Assembly: GCA_001592805.2 (NCBI GenBank)
Contig: CP051139.1
Location: 2,666,001 to 2,730,000 of the forward strand
Length of the DNA: 64,000 bases
Direction of reading: 5' to 3'
DNA from: Peltaster fructicola
Taxonomy: Eukaryota > Ascomycota > Dothideomycetes
Shown piece after piece: positions 1-10,259 of the stretch. Within the stretch, counting starts at the first letter, position 1. Each line of letters opens with the position of its first letter. A program made the position numbers and the translations under genes. The notes under the pieces are model-generated. The model did not search any database and had not been told where the DNA came from. It saw only the letters and a program-made list of their open reading frames with translations.

Positions 1-295
1 GTCCAACCCTGTGGACTGCTCCAAAGCTTCTGCTTGTCAGGCATATGGTACGATCAGGACGCCACGCGTAGCTTGCTGCATGGGCGCCCACGCCGTGTGT
101 TGCTGACAGGTCATGGAGCGGTCAACCCTCCGATCCTCATCATTGGAGTGGCTGCACTCATGAGAGAAAGCATGGCTCTGCATGGCCACTGAACATGGGT
201 CAAGTCGTGCAGGATGTCGTCCCAGGGACAGTCATCCGATCTCTAGGAGCAGGACGCTGACTCGGCTTCTACTTCTCCCTGGATTGTCGACAAGC

Positions 296-972
296 TTATA
301 TCTTCAGCACTTGCTTCAATTCGCTGACCTCAGCATGGTCTCTGGTGTTTTTCATCCTGTGGCACCACTTGAGCTCGCCACTTTCGAAGAGTAGTTCGCC
401 GCCATTCTGAGCGAAGTTGCCAGCCTTGAGCGAGTTTGATGGTCCGGCGGTGATTGCATTCCATGCACTGGTCATCGTTGTGCTGAAGGCGCTCACTTTC
501 AAGTAGTCTGGTTTGCGACCTCCCATGCTCAGATTTTCCACCATGCCAAGTCTTGCATAGATCTTACGACTTGGATCGCAGTATACTGGAAAGCTGCACT
601 CGGATCTTCGCTTCCACTCCTGAAGAGGAGGCAGCTGGCCGCAGCCAATGATGGTCAGCTTCACAGGCGGTGTGAGTGTGTCAAGCTTGGTCTGTGGGAG
701 CTCCTGGTTTAGCTCGCGCACATAAGCCTCGCAGAGCTGTGTTGCTTGTTAGATGAAATGTGTTTGTTTCGAGAGATGATGCGTACGCCACAGTAGAAGT
801 GTCTGACAAAGATAATCAATTGTCGGCCAGACGCATTCTCACCCGTCCACAAGGACTTCAGCGGGATTGAGTTGCCGTTCTCGTCGAGAAGAGGAAGGTC
901 ACCAGCCTCTTGTATGGCTGTGGTGGTGGGGAGCTCATAGTGTGCATCTGTCATCGTTGTTGTGGCGCTCAT
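296..972 (-). CDS. PRXL2/AAED1-like thioredoxin-fold (AhpC/TSA) protein
   Basis: Two exons, 972-787 and 736-296, separated by a 50-nt GT-AG intron, give 208 aa. The fold is that of the AhpC/TSA antioxidant-enzyme family, thioredoxin-like proteins related to human PRXL2/AAED1. The candidate redox motif is FYCGLC at residues 59-64, a CxxC pair (C61, C64) that only appears once the intron is removed, which supports the splice model. The stretch YCDPSRKIYARLGM in the middle is also typical of the family. I start at 972 because the longer frame begins with residues that do not look conserved. A role in thiol redox control in the cytosol is inference; no substrate can be read from the sequence. It is divergent from the mS38 gene, with about 250 bp between the starts. 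Confidence 0.82.
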
Positions 973-1220
973 TTTGTGCGACAAGATGTCAAAGGACCGT
1001 AGCTGTGTCAACTGTGAGTATGCTCGAGGTCGATCGCTTCTAGGTACTGTCTCGTGGTGAATGTGCTCAAATACTGCGAGAAAACAAGTCTTGAGGGTTG
1101 TATTTAATGCGCTCCTACCTCGAAAGGACTTCTACTCGGAATCTAGTGCATCCGCTGACCATCTGAGACCTAGAGCGTGTGGTAGTGTTGCAGCAGAGGG
1201 GGGGCAATCGCTCGCTAACA

Positions 1221-2577
1221 ATGCTACCGCCAAGACCGAGTGTCGGCCTTTACCGCTGGCTCTCGCGGCGCTATCAGGCGCTGCAGCAGGTTGTGTCATT
1301 CTCGTCGATAGCTATCGGTAACACCGCCAAACCTCCTCACACTGCTTCTCATCTCGGCGTAGCAATGCTGGCCTCGAAGGTGTCGCGAACAGCGCAACGC
1401 TTCTGTCCAGGCATTTCAGCAGTCGTCCCAGGTACATGCCTTGTTGGTAGCACAACACGAGCCACGCATCAACGACGACGATCCAGCAGCAAAGCATCAT
1501 GTCCGCCAGACAGCAGCGACAAGCCAGCACCAGCAGCAAAAGTAACTTCATCCTCAATCAGTGAGCCGGCTGCTCAGACAACCCTGCGCAGCAAAAGAAC
1601 AAGCAAATACAGACGTCCCAGTCAGGACAAGCTGTTGAAGAGGAAAGAGAAGGAGGAAGCATCAGCATTCGCTGCTCTGCCTAGTGTCCCTGGTGTAGAT
1701 AATCTTGATCCCAAGGGTATGGTTATACACCTTCATCAGAACCACTGCTGACCACGACCAAGACTTGAGTTTCAGTTCTTTCTTTTCCCTGCATCGACCT
1801 TTATCGCTCACCAACCCTTTTCCGCCTTCAGTCACCGAAGAGGCCTTCGCTGCTCTCTTCGAATCGAAAGTCGAGCAAGATCCATGGGCGAATGGCAACT
1901 CTGCGGAGAGACGACCAGAGGATGTTATCTACGCGCTCAGTCAGACTATTGAGTCGATCGAAAAGGCATCAGCGCAGAACGACGTTGTCCACCTTGACGT
2001 CCTGACAGAATCTGCATCAAACGAGGAGGCCACAACGCATCTGGACAGCCTTCCACGAGCACGTATACCGACACTAGAAGAGATAGTTGCACAAGCGCTG
2101 CCATTCCAGGCACCACCGCCGCCACAACCTTTTCCCAGCGAGCCCAAGCAAGAGAAGAAGCGAGCGACTCGTCAGAGTAGACAGGCGTCTCCACGGACAA
2201 AGAGTTATACCACAACAATCGTTGTGACTGAATCACGAATGCCAAATGGCGAGACAACGTACGCCGCGTCCGCATCTCCAATCGTTCGTCTGCCAGATCC
2301 AGTCGCGGCCGATGTACAATCACAGAGGAAGTCGTGGATGCCATACCGCAGGCGCAGAAGCGAGGCTATCGCGCCAGCTCACTTCGCACGCACACAACGG
2401 TACAACATTCGCAACCCACGAACGCAGAGCAGGATTGGCCCGTGGCCAGGCATGCAGAAGTCGTCAATGCTGCTGATTTCAGTCAAGCGTCAACGACGAC
2501 TGAAGATGAAGAAGCACAAGTACAAGAAGCTCATGAAGCGAACACGTAATCTGAGACGAAGGCTAGAGAATAAGTGA
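1221..2577 (+). CDS. Mitochondrial small-subunit ribosomal protein mS38 (COX24/QRI5-like)
   Basis: Two exons, 1221-1716 and 1832-2577, with a 115-nt intron, encode 413 aa. The last ~36 residues carry the diagnostic basic domain of mS38/Cox24 (human AURKAIP1): SVKRQRRLKMKKHKYKKLMK, followed by an Arg-rich tail. In yeast this protein sits in the mitoribosomal small subunit and affects COX1 expression. The N-terminus is rich in Arg, Ser and Ala with few acidic residues (MLPPRPSVGLYRWLSRRYQA), as expected for a mitochondrial presequence. The middle is low-complexity and poorly conserved, so the exact start (1221 rather than 1179, which is not ATG) and the intron acceptor are less certain than the C-terminus. 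Fungal homologues commonly have a long variable N-terminal part. Confidence 0.85.
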
Positions 2578-2970
2578 GCGGTGATGCATCTGTTGTTCAA
2601 GCGTTCGGCATGGATGGAGGCGTCAATTGATTTTGAGCATGGGAAGCTCCACTGATCGATGTGTTGAGCAGTGGTCCATGGTGCATTCGTTGCGTCCTAG
2701 CCAGCACTATCTATTGCTTCATATGATAGCAATCAATACATTAATCTTACAGGTCATGTTCTGTCTTAGTGATTAGGCACTCCATCGCGCCTCGGACAGT
2801 CGGATAGTCATCATCGCACACCAGTACGCTTTCGACGACATTCGAGGCTTGCTTCATACCCTGCTGCTAGCCGGGTGTCCCATCGGTCTGTAGGTTCGGC
2901 AGTAGGGTCAGTGAGTTGTCTCTTCATGTACCGGACCCCTCTTCCACAACTCTTCTCAAGCTTCGCTGAC
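2578..2970. other. Intergenic, 393 bp
   Basis: Lies between the mS38 stop and the dioxygenase start. The last 60 bases before 2971 are pyrimidine-rich, as in a fungal promoter or 5' UTR. I see no gene or repeat here. The dioxygenase frame stays open back to 2875, with an in-frame ATG at 2926, so a slightly longer N-terminus is possible. Confidence 0.5.
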
Positions 2971-4128
2971 ATGACTTCATCTCACAACGACACAGTTGTT
3001 CAATTCGGCCAAGACAGACCTGTGACCATCACGGAGGCCGATGGAAGTCAAACAGAATTAGCTAAATTCAACACTGGAGCTTCCGTCCAGGATACCCAAG
3101 TATTGGGAGAACAAGCCGAAAGACTGACATCATGGTACGAGCGCAATGGCATCGTCAGTGGAGACCGTGTGCAGATTGTCAAGCTGTCACACATGAGATA
3201 TCAGCATCCTGACCTAGAAGTCATCACAACGTTCTTACGGGACTTTGGCATGCATGTTGTCCGAAGAACAGACACCGAAGCATGGTTCAGAGGATATGGG
3301 CCAGATCAGTATTGCTATTACGCCAGACTGGGCGAGAAAGCTTTCCTCGGCGGCACCTTCGAGGTCGAATCGCAAGAGGAACTCGTCAAGGCCTCACAGA
3401 TCGCTGGAGCTGGCAAGATAGAAGATCTGCACAACGCCCCTGGAGGAGGTAAGATGGTGACTCTTCATGACGCCGAAGGCTTCCCGGTCAACCTCATCTA
3501 CGGACAGAATCCAGCGAGTAAGGGTGATCTCCCAGAAAAGCTCATCTACAATGATGAGTCTGACAAACCGCGTGTCCGACAGTTCCACAGATTCAGAGCA
3601 GGAGCAGCTGCAGTGCATAAACTTGGTCACTTCGGTCTCTGTGTACAAGACTTCGACACGCAAATGGCATGGTACACTAAACACTTCAACTTCGCACCTT
3701 CAGACATTTTGTACGTGCCGCTGCCGGATTCTGGCAGTAAAGGAACTGCAGGCCCCCAGACGAAGGATGTAGCAGTGTTCGCACACATCGATCGAGGCGA
3801 GGTGCCGGTCGATCACCACTCATTCTTCATGACCACCAATGCAACATCTCATGTCCATCATGCTAGTTTTGAGGTCCACGACTATGACACCCAGCATCTT
3901 GGACATCAATGGCTGGGTAAGCAAGGCTATACGAGTGTTTGGGGTATTGGCAGGCATATCCTAGGATCACAGATCTTCGACTATTGGTGGGATCCTCATG
4001 GCTTTATGATCGAGCATTACGCTGACGGCGATCTGGTCAACCATGAAACTCCAGTCGGCAGGATGCCAGCTGGACATGAAAGCCTGGCAGTTTGGGGACC
4101 TGAGGTGCCGAAGACGTTCCTCGAATGA
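2971..4128 (+). CDS. Extradiol ring-cleavage (catechol 2,3-) dioxygenase-like, vicinal oxygen chelate fold
   Basis: Intronless, 385 aa from 2971. Two glyoxalase/VOC modules are visible: an N-terminal one (LSHMRYQHPDLEVITTFLRD) and a catalytic C-terminal one (KLGHFGLCVQDFDTQMAWY). The 2-His-1-carboxylate Fe(II) site is intact: His in LGHFGL (about residue 220), His in SHVHHASFE (about 296), and Glu in FMIEHYADGD (about 348). Type I extradiol dioxygenases open catecholic rings next to the diol; fungal relatives are often labelled trihydroxytoluene oxygenase or metapyrocatechase. The true substrate is unknown, and no other aromatic-degradation gene lies next to it. It converges on the Smr gene, with 154 bp between the stop codons. 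Confidence 0.85.
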   Translation: MTSSHNDTVVQFGQDRPVTITEADGSQTELAKFNTGASVQDTQVLGEQAERLTSWYERNGIVSGDRVQIVKLSHMRYQHPDLEVITTFLRDFGMHVVRRTDTEAWFRGYGPDQYCYYARLGEKAFLGGTFEVESQEELVKASQIAGAGKIEDLHNAPGGGKMVTLHDAEGFPVNLIYGQNPASKGDLPEKLIYNDESDKPRVRQFHRFRAGAAAVHKLGHFGLCVQDFDTQMAWYTKHFNFAPSDILYVPLPDSGSKGTAGPQTKDVAVFAHIDRGEVPVDHHSFFMTTNATSHVHHASFEVHDYDTQHLGHQWLGKQGYTSVWGIGRHILGSQIFDYWWDPHGFMIEHYADGDLVNHETPVGRMPAGHESLAVWGPEVPKTFLE

Positions 4129-4282
4129 GCGTCGCCATGTATAGCCCAGCGAACGAGGAGCCAGGTTGAAAAGCTCATCACCACATTCATGAAGTAAAGT
4201 GCTAAGAGTCGAAGACTTTGCATACATCTTTCTGTCACAATATATTGCAGCATATATGACTGACTCCCATCTGGTATATGCT

Positions 4283-5114
4283 CTACATGACAACACAAAG
4301 ACCACAGCAGAGGTCGTCCTTCTTTTGCTGCGGTTCCTGGTAACCCATTTGCTGTTGTGGCTGGCCAGCTTGTTGATATTGCATCTGCTGTTGCTGCTGG
4401 TGTCCAGGGTACCCGCCGGCAGCGTTCGCGTAACTCGTGTTGTTGTTATTGCTCAATGGGTATGCGGTCTGATAGATAGGTTGTCCGTACTGTGGATGCT
4501 GTGGTTGGTGGTCGTAGCCACCAAACTGTGGTTGCTGGCCGTGTCCGCCAAGATCAATGTACATCCTACCCTCATTCTCCTCAGTTCGGTATTGCAACCC
4601 AAGCTCTTGACAGACTTGTTCAACCCTTGGCTTGATCTTTTGGATGTGTCCAGGGCTGTGGTTACCCTTGCCAACGATCACATGCAAGTGCGATTGTCCC
4701 TGCTGACGAGCATATCGAATCCTCTGCTCCAGGATCTCCTCTGCCTCTTCGACATACTGACCGTGGAGGTCAATGGTATCTGCCGGGACCTTACCAACAG
4801 CGTTGTTTTCTCGGAAGATGAATTCGGAAGCTTGCTTGTTGAAGGCATCGGCCTTTGCGGCGTGTTGCTTGCTCTGTTCGCTCAGTCTATGCGCCTCTGC
4901 GCCATCGCCGCGCGCGTATGCTGCTTGCGACTGCGAAGAGAAATGCTGACGTTGACCTTGCTCTTGGCGAGCTGCATCTCGCAGGCGATCGTATTCAGCC
5001 TCCGCGCCGGACGATGGACCGTGGTTGAAAGCTGTCTAAAGTTAGGACGAAGCGACCGACTCTAGCTGACTCACCATGACCACCGAGCCTGTTGGAGGTG
5101 TTTGGATAGGACAT
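4283..5114 (-). CDS. DUF1771-Smr domain protein with C-terminal CaaX box
   Basis: Exon 1 (5114-5075, 13 codons plus one base), a 43-nt GT-AG intron with CTAAC branch point, and exon 2 (5031-4283) give 262 aa. Residues ~23-90 form the charged helical DUF1771 region. Residues ~99-176 form the Smr (small MutS-related) domain, with the hallmark DLHG (101-104) and HVIVGKGNHS (130-139) motifs; Smr domains bind or cut RNA/DNA, and some fungal ones act in mRNA decay on stalled ribosomes. Then comes a Gln/Tyr/Pro-rich low-complexity tail. The very C-terminus is CCGLCVVM, so the last four residues (CVVM) fit a CaaX prenylation box with two cysteines upstream. A membrane-tethered Smr nuclease is inference. 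Confidence 0.88.
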
Positions 5115-5350
5115 GCTTGCGCGGCTGTGTATAATCGACTCGGAATGAATGTTCAAAGACTATCAGAAGAACTGGTTGGTTCGAGATCTCGGCCAAGGCA
5201 TTGAGCATGGCTTCCAATGTTATTTTAGCGCGCTTTGCGAACCAGACTTCGTCACTGCTTGCAAGTGTAAATAGCAACGCCTATTTATCCTTGCGCATCA
5301 CAGTTAGGAGCTTTTCATGCCTTCGCACCAAATCACTCCAGTGATACCAT

Positions 5351-6879
5351 CTACGATGAGTGTAGAACTCGTCCAAGACTGTCACCTAAAACAACTCCAT
5401 GGCCGAAGTCCCACAGCTGCTCTGTGTTGTTGCAATCGACCTCACTAGACGACTTTACCCATGCTGATATCCTTGGCCGATTCCAACCACTACAAGGTTA
5501 ATGTTAGCGAAGCAATGAGAACGCACAAGTACTCACCTTGTGAAGGATGTTCGAGCCTTGTGCTGGTCGTTCCAATGCTCGATGGGCTTTGCCTGGCCCA
5601 GTCGGAACATGCTGCTCAGATGGCACCGAGACTCAACTCTAATGGCATCGTTTGTCATGATCTCGGTTTGTTGTATGAACAGGTACTGAAAGCAGTGCTC
5701 TTCTGACTGACACGCAGCTTCACATTCGTCCAAGCTATTGTGTGCCGTCTCTGAAAGCTGAGCATCCATGGCAATGCTGAAGCGTGCATCCTCAGCTCCG
5801 TTGTCCCAGTCATTACTTTGCCCAGGAAGATCAGGCTGTGCCACACCATGATAGATGTCTCTGCCAAGCAGTAGCTCCGAACCTGCTGTACGCTCGAGCT
5901 GAAGGAGCTTCCTTGCATCTGCTGGTGCCAGGTGATGGGTCGTGACTATGGGACGACACCAGTTGTGGGGACCGAAAGGCATAGCTGTTGGCGACTCTCC
6001 ACCAAGCATCGGAGTCCCGTCTGTAACACCAAGACCAAGCTCCTCATCCAGAGCATCCGCCAACATGAAATCTCCGAACCACCATCCTTGTATACGTCTG
6101 TCCCAGCGCTGTGTCAGACCTGGTCGCTCCAACGAGTACGTGCGGACAGCAGCTTGCGATAGCAGGATCCCAGCACCACCATATGCGAAGTCAAGCGGCT
6201 TCGGCTTGTGTTCTCTCATTCTGACTGGCTGCCCAACGTAGAGTGGCTCGGTATGGTCCATCCTTGAGAGCCACACAAGCAGGTTGTTCCAATTGAGGTA
6301 TGTGTCTGCGTCGATGAAGAAATACCACTCTCTGTCAGGCTGCGTTCGCCATGCGAGCTCCACCATGCGAATGTTCTTATACTTATCTAGTCCCCAAGCC
6401 GCGGACTTCCCTGCTGTCCTCCAGTCCTGATTTGCGTGAGGCATGCTGCTGAGCTTGGGAATGTCCTCCTCTCGACCTTCTGCCTGGTACTGCTGCTGTA
6501 AATGGTAGATCTCAAAGTCTACGTTGCCCTGCATTGCTCGAGGTGCAAACTCGGCAAGTACATTGTGTAGCTTGATGCCAGAAATCTCTTGCTCGAGATC
6601 CGAGACGATGATCGGGTCTTTCACACATCGAAGTGATGTCTTGAGAAGCGTTGGGATGAGCCGTGCAGCCTCTGTAGCACCGGTCTTGACCACGATGGCA
6701 ATGTTTCCCAGGTCAGGATATGACGAGCAGTCATCTTTGGCAAGGTCTGGAATGTATTGTCCAAATCTGCTCGTGAGCTCATGTCTCTGATGTAGCGAGA
6801 TCACAATGAACGCTAGTGACAACAGGAGCAAGAGACGTAAGAAACGCGATCTTCGTCCGAACAGATTCCATCTGGCCAT
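5351..6879 (-). CDS. Type II membrane glycosyltransferase, GT31/Fringe-like with C-terminal PAN/apple-like part
   Basis: Two exons, 6879-5537 and 5489-5351 (47-nt intron, CTAAC branch point), 493 aa. A short basic N-terminus (RRSRFLR) is followed by one signal-anchor helix at residues ~13-29, so the enzyme should face the Golgi/ER lumen. The catalytic region shows the DxD-type metal motif in FFIDADTYLNW (DAD at 190-192), a GGAG loop at 234-237 and WWFGDFMLADAL near 266-276. These are features of Fringe-like GT31 enzymes, which use UDP-sugars. The C-terminal Cys-rich part (LDECEAACQSEEHCFQYLF) resembles a PAN/apple-type module found in many fungal members. The second exon restores the GWNRPRISAWV end typical of these fungal proteins. 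Donor and acceptor sugars are unknown. Confidence 0.86.
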
Positions 6880-6972
6880 GTCAGCCTGCAGAACGCATCT
6901 CTACGTTGTGAAAGCACTGGAAGGATAGCGCACGTGCAAGAAAGTGCATAGTGAAATACCTGTAGGTTATCG

Positions 6973-6999
6973 TCCGGATCTCCAACTTGCAGATCCGGA
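6973..6999. repeat. Perfect inverted repeat, 9-bp arms with 9-nt spacer
   Basis: Arms TCCGGATCT (6973-6981) and AGATCCGGA (6991-6999) are exact reverse complements around CCAACTTGC. The repeat lies 94 bp upstream of the glycosyltransferase start, between that gene and the 3' end of PP2A-A. It could be a dimeric transcription-factor site or a 5' UTR stem-loop; the sequence alone does not decide. Confidence 0.5.
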
Positions 7000-7170
7000 T
7001 AGTGTAAGACGATTATATCCGAACATCGACGCTGTGGCGTTGCTCGAGTAGCTGAGTATGAGCCATGGCAACACATCACACACAGCACATACAGACCATT
7101 GATTCATGCATTAAGCTGATGGTCTAATCTACCGTCACAATCTTGCTCAATCCGGCTCCGACACGACTTC

Positions 7171-9298
7171 CTATGTCTCCATGGCATCGCCACCTTCAGT
7201 TGTAACGCCATGGCCTTTGCCCGCTGTAGAGGCGAAGTATCTGACATCCACGTCTTCATCACCAATCAATCGCTCGAGCTGAGGAGTGATCTCATCGCGA
7301 ATGATTTGATCGCCCTTTGCACCTCCTTGGGTGCTGTCACTCTTGCCAGCCTTCTCGAGCTCGACCAATGTTGATGTGTCATCGGGCAAACGTCGAAAGA
7401 TGTCGATAAGCACTGCATACGACCGTGCTACGTTGAACCGAATGTTTGGAATAGGATCTGCGACAAGTGTTTGCAGGATCGGTAATACAGATCGTGTGAG
7501 GATTGGAAGTGTTAGGGCGGGTGCAAGTGTCTGTTCTTGGTTAGTTCGTTAGGTGTATAGGTCATGGTAGAGACTCACCGAGACAGCAAAGCAGGTAGTC
7601 ATCCTGTAGAGGTAGTTAGGATGTTCAGCCATGCCAGCAACCTTTGGCACAATTGCCTTGCTTGCCCATTCAACTCCGAACACTTCAGTGAGCTTCTTCA
7701 AGTTCTGAGTTGAAGCTTCACGGATGCTGAAGACTGTGTCGCCCAGCCAGGACATGCAAAGGTTGCTGAGCTTCTCGTCGAAGAATTTGACGCCAAGTTG
7801 GCTGGCAAGCAGAGGCACATACTGAATGATAGCCAGACGCACTCGCCACTGCTTGTCCTCGGCCAGCTGGACAATAGCTGGGAGGAGAGACTGTGAGAGA
7901 AGCTCGATGCCGATCACGTTGTTGACTTGTTCGAGCTTAGAGATGATGTTGAGACGAACATCAGGGAAATCGTCCTTGAGCATTTGCAAGAACATGGGGA
8001 GGAGATGCTCGGTTGTTTCCTGTTTGCCAAGGATTGGCGCGAGACCTGAGATCTGGTTGCCGAAGGCAGCGCGCACATGCTGGGATGAGTCTGACACGAG
8101 CTCTTCAACAGCTGGCATGATGTCTCGCAGGAGAGTCTGCTGGTCGACAAGCTGGCAGAAGCCTGGACTGGTCAGTCATGAATTCGAAATCTTGCTCTTT
8201 CAAACTTACCAGGTATTTGTCCTGCAATGGCACTGCGGACCTCTGCTTCATTGTCCTTGAGCAGCTTGACAAATGCCGGAACGAGGTCTCGTGCGATAAC
8301 CTCGTCGTCCACAGCCTTGGCGATCTTCTCGAACCTATCTGCGACCATGTATCGCACACGCCAACTCTTGTCTTCGAACAGGCTTCTCAGAGCATTCAGC
8401 AGCACTCCATGGCTGCTCTGCTGCTCCTTCGGAACTGCCTCTGCAATCGCAATGAGGACCTCTACTGTCAGAAGTCGAACGCTGTCCTGGTCGTCGCTCG
8501 CAAGATGCTGGAAAAGTGGAATGATGTCTTCGATGACAATGGCAGCTGGCATGCTCTTTACAAACTTGGCCAAATTGTTGGCGGATTGACGTCTGACCAT
8601 AGGTGTGTCATCATGCACCAACTGTGCGAAGTGCTGTCGAAGCTGCTCTTGTGATTGTGGTGAGACATGCTGATATGGTGCATTGTAAAGTCCTGTGGCC
8701 GAGATCTTGCTTGTGAACCAATCTGCCTTCGACAGGCGCATAACCAGAGGTATGAAGTACTCTTCGATCTGCTTCTGTGAGAGCTGCTCACAGATCTTGT
8801 TCAGAGACTCGACTGCCTGTATTCATGTCAACACCGAGCTAGAGCTTACACCATCGGCACATACCTTGTCTCGCACTAGAGGCTCCTCGATAGTAGCCAA
8901 GTTCTCCAATGGGGAAAGGAGCACGTGCCCGTACTCTGGACCTCCTACGTATTCCACGAACCCTCCAAGCTCGTCACCAAGAGCGGTGAGAACTTCATCC
9001 TCGTCTTCTACTGATTCTTCAGATCTGTTAGCTTTGTCCGCTTGCATCAAGCACATCATGCAGCCATACCGTCAAGGAAAGGTATCAGCTCTTCTCGTGT
9101 GCGCTCTGGGCCCAATGCCAGAGCGATCGTGGACAGACGGCGGATAGCGTTCAATCGAAGGAGGACATCGTCGTGCTGTAAGTGTTTCGTTAGCATGCCG
9201 CGAAAAGCATAGCGCTCCAGCCAAGCATTGCGTACCTTGAGCTCGTCGATAAGCACGGCAATCGGATAAAGCTCATCGGCTTGATCTGCGTTGTCCAT
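7171..9298 (-). CDS. tpd3: Protein phosphatase 2A scaffold (A/PR65) subunit
   Basis: Six exons (9298-9237 approx. 9236, 9175-9070, 9016-8865, 8816-8210, 8162-7579, 7530-7171) give 623 aa of HEAT repeats from end to end. The match to PR65 is strong throughout: [12 protein letters not shown] at the N-terminus, [43 protein letters not shown]-type repeats, [39 protein letters not shown] and DVDVRYFAS at the end. The A subunit holds the catalytic C and regulatory B subunits of PP2A. Intron 2 must use an AAG acceptor (9017-9018) to give the conserved [11 protein letters not shown] junction. An insert of about 25 residues ([15 protein letters not shown]) before the last repeat is longer than in yeast or human proteins. 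Confidence 0.95.
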
Positions 9299-10259
9299 TG
9301 TGGCTGTCCTTCTGTTGCGTCGCCGGTAGAGAGTGTATGGCTGTGGCAGGAGGCAGAAGAAGTGCTACGCACAGCCTGGTTTCTTCGCACTCTGACGTTG
9401 CCAGATGCTCCTTCGGACGCGTGTCGCTGAGATTGAGGTCAGTCACTGGAGCTTGAAGATCGCACGAGCGTGAAAGGCGAGCTTGTCACTGCTCTCGGGA
9501 AGAACAATGAAGCTGGTGCAATGACGGATGCAGAACCATTAGGGGCTGACGTACTGCTCTCTGCTACAATATAGAAGCTGAAGGATCGATGGTATCAGTC
9601 GTCGGTCGTGCGGAAAGACGTTATGTTTGAGCTCAAGTTGTAGGATATGATTAGAGCGTGTTCACGAGTGCTGGTATAGACAATAGTGGGACTCTTCGAC
9701 GTGGAAGGCACACAGCGGCACAATTCCGTGAGTGTTGTGGCGCACCTCGACAACATCTACATCTCTTTACATTGACACGTCCCGCTTGTCGCATCGTATA
9801 AGATCTCTCAGCAGCATTGGACAATGCTCTTGCGATATGCTGTCTCTCCGATCTCATGTATCATTGAAGAGTGTCGACTGAGGTACACTGTCAATGGTCA
9901 CCCACGCATGCTTCCTGCTAAAGCTGATCACTCCGAAGACTGAAACGTCCCCACAGCTGCTATAAGCGACAAATCGTCTAGTATTAAGTACTCAATAGTC
10001 TAAACGAGGCATTATTCTCGAAGTCCGGTTGATGTGAGACCGAGATTGCAACAGGTAGCGCTGCTGTGGTCATATGTAGTCTTTAGCTGTCCTCGGTTTA
10101 AGTGGCTGAGCTGTCCAGCCCTGGAGATTTTGATGCCAACGGCCCGCTCCGGATTGCTCACTCTCTAACAAATATTCCTCGAGTAAACGCTTGGCATATA
10201 CAGCATCTCTCTGTCATTCCCTGCCTACATCATCGATCGGCTCTGCTCTACTCGCAAAG
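9299..10259. other. Divergent intergenic region, 961 bp
   Basis: Lies between the starts of PP2A-A (-) and PheRS beta (+). No ORF with a recognisable product, no tRNA B-box and no long repeat were seen. It presumably holds the two promoters. Confidence 0.5.

Noticed and set aside
4199-5065. 288-codon plus-strand frame rich in Leu and Val
   Set aside because: It is antisense to the Smr gene, whose domains and splice junction are clear; the hydrophobic look comes from reading Gln/Asn/His codons backwards.
9299-10259. tRNA or small RNA gene in the larger gaps
   Set aside because: I looked for B-box-like GGTTCRANYC and paired acceptor stems in the gaps and found no convincing case; a covariance-model scan would be needed to be sure.
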